64,000 bases of DNA from positions 3,224,001-3,288,000 of the forward strand of contig OZ345355.1 in assembly GCA_977006965.1 (NCBI GenBank), read 5' to 3'. The stretch comes from Phymatolithon calcareum. Its lineage: Eukaryota; Rhodophyta; Florideophyceae; Hapalidiales. Each line of letters starts with the position of its first letter. The stretch's first letter is position 1. Position numbers and translations under genes: made by a program. The notes beneath the pieces are model-generated. The model saw nothing but the letters and a program-made list of their open reading frames with translations, was not told the origin of the DNA and did not search any database. Of the stretch, positions 63,366 to 64,000 are shown one piece after another.

Positions 63366-63648
63366 AATACTACGCAACCTTACTGAATTGGCTCCAGTTA
63401 TGCATAATAAGATGCGCTGGTCCGGAAAGTATCATATTCTCAAGCGCTTCAACCGCATACGCGAGCAGTTAATCGACGCAGCAAAGGCGGAAGGAGCAGC
63501 GATAGCTATGGACGAGAGGGAGCAGTTCCGCAACAGATCTATGCTCTACACAAGTCAGTTTAAGAAAATCAACCAGGTATCTGTATAACTACAGAAGCTC
63601 TGTGCTTCGTTGTCGGACTGTCGCTTAGCTCTTGATGATTTCATTTCA

Positions 63649-64000
63649 TATGGGGTTGTTAATGGCACAAGTTGGCACACTTGTTGTGGTCGGGTTGTTC
63701 CCTGGCGAAACGGCGAGGGCGCCGCGAAGCGGGGACCTTTATAGAAAAAGCTTACACTGTAAGCACCTCGGTAGGCGACGCCGAGTTGCTTACACTGTAA
63801 GCATTGTAAGCTATGTACGCACCTGTAAGCTGTAAGCAGTGGTTCTAGGGTTTGTCCCTGGTCATACTTCAGGGTGTAAGTACGCATCGAAACCTACGGT
63901 ACTGTAATGACTGTAATGCTATCTGTAAGTTCTGGCTGTAAATGCAAGCTGTAATGACAATTTGAAGGGGTCAATATGTATAGGAGTATGATTGTGGCGT
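63649..64000 (+). mobile_element. LTR (same family as the solo LTR), cut by window end
   Basis: It matches 48704-49050 in reverse along its whole length (TGGGGTTGTTAAT.GCACAAG, GCGAAGCGGGGACCTTTATAG, repeated GCTTACACTGTAAGC, GTATAGGA.TATGAT.GTGGCGT). By that comparison the window ends about 10 bases before the LTR end. Whether an internal region follows cannot be seen. Confidence 0.88.

Larger units (their letters stand above)
61264..63648 (+). pseudogene. hAT transposase, frameshifted, split by a LINE and cut by an LTR
   Basis: The N-terminal piece at 61264-61400 (VVEIPFEKGKVYTNPYSNRK…GGSEDHLF) matches the BED-like region of the element at 35381-36704. After a frame change the segment 61362-62147 covers the central part: EKAMYGYIRLVAYMSLPVSH, HYLGVYGLF, VHIWAVCQVADNRNVNRSIA, HVSCDNHKLNIEV. 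These are typical of hAT RNaseH-like cores (CD/HKLNL). A LINE interrupts at 62173-63365, and 63388-63588 resumes with MRWSGKYHILKRFNRIREQL. TAA at 63586 stops it within one codon of the stop in the copy at 3-773. In-frame similarity continues (LSDCRLALDDF) until an LTR at 63649. Confidence 0.83.

Noticed and set aside
1-64000. tRNA, rRNA or riboswitch genes
   Set aside because: None could be recognised by eye; a tRNA scan would be needed to exclude them.

Overview
The window looks like a gene-poor, transposon-rich stretch of a nuclear genome from a compact, intron-poor eukaryote. Every recognisable host gene is a single uninterrupted reading frame (20S proteasome beta1 subunit, a eukaryote-type methylenetetrahydrofolate reductase with its C-terminal regulatory domain, two Ser/Thr kinases, three PWWP proteins), and several have TATA boxes upstream. 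A florideophyte red alga (Chondrus/Gracilaria type) would fit intron-less genes set among nested retroelements. That is inference; another microbial eukaryote cannot be excluded.

Layout. 1-907: right end of a hAT transposon. 1987-3360 and 16265-17669: an inverted duplication of a kinase gene with about 0.5 kb of its promoter, flanking a host gene block. 3560-5982: a LINE 3' tail followed by a Mutator-like element with a SWIM zinc finger. 9204-9869: proteasome beta1. 10096-11955: MTHFR. 13967-16005: two unrecognised genes, one coiled coil and one Ser-rich. 18967-19692: a two-finger C2H2 protein. 19980-20700: a GC-rich, broken MutS (MSH) fragment. 21008-28448: three PWWP plus coiled-coil paralogues, all on the minus strand, with a compact 8-bp-TSD transposon (26336-27489, KDZ-like transposase fragment) between the second and third.

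From 30 kb on, transposons dominate. There is a long 5'-truncated LINE (30205-32784), an internally deleted hAT with perfect 8-bp TSD (35381-36704), a LINE containing a nested MITE and a nested retro-tail (40775-43158), a complete but decayed Ty3/Gypsy element (47412-54160) with a solo LTR in its integrase, another LINE (54390-55807), and a hAT transposase split by a LINE and by an LTR (61264-64000). Two small secreted Cys-rich proteins (38522-38893, 45103-45525) are the only plausible host genes there.

Most mobile elements were bounded by finding their target-site duplications directly in the sequence. At least six LINE 3'-end families can be told apart by tail: (TTC)n/(AAG)n, (ATCC)n, (GAAT)n, poly(A), and two ending in TTTTAAA(A)TAAA-type motifs. 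Many copies are 40-220 bp scraps flanked by 10-16 bp duplications. Reading frames that start only at TTG or GTG were re-started at the first supported ATG.
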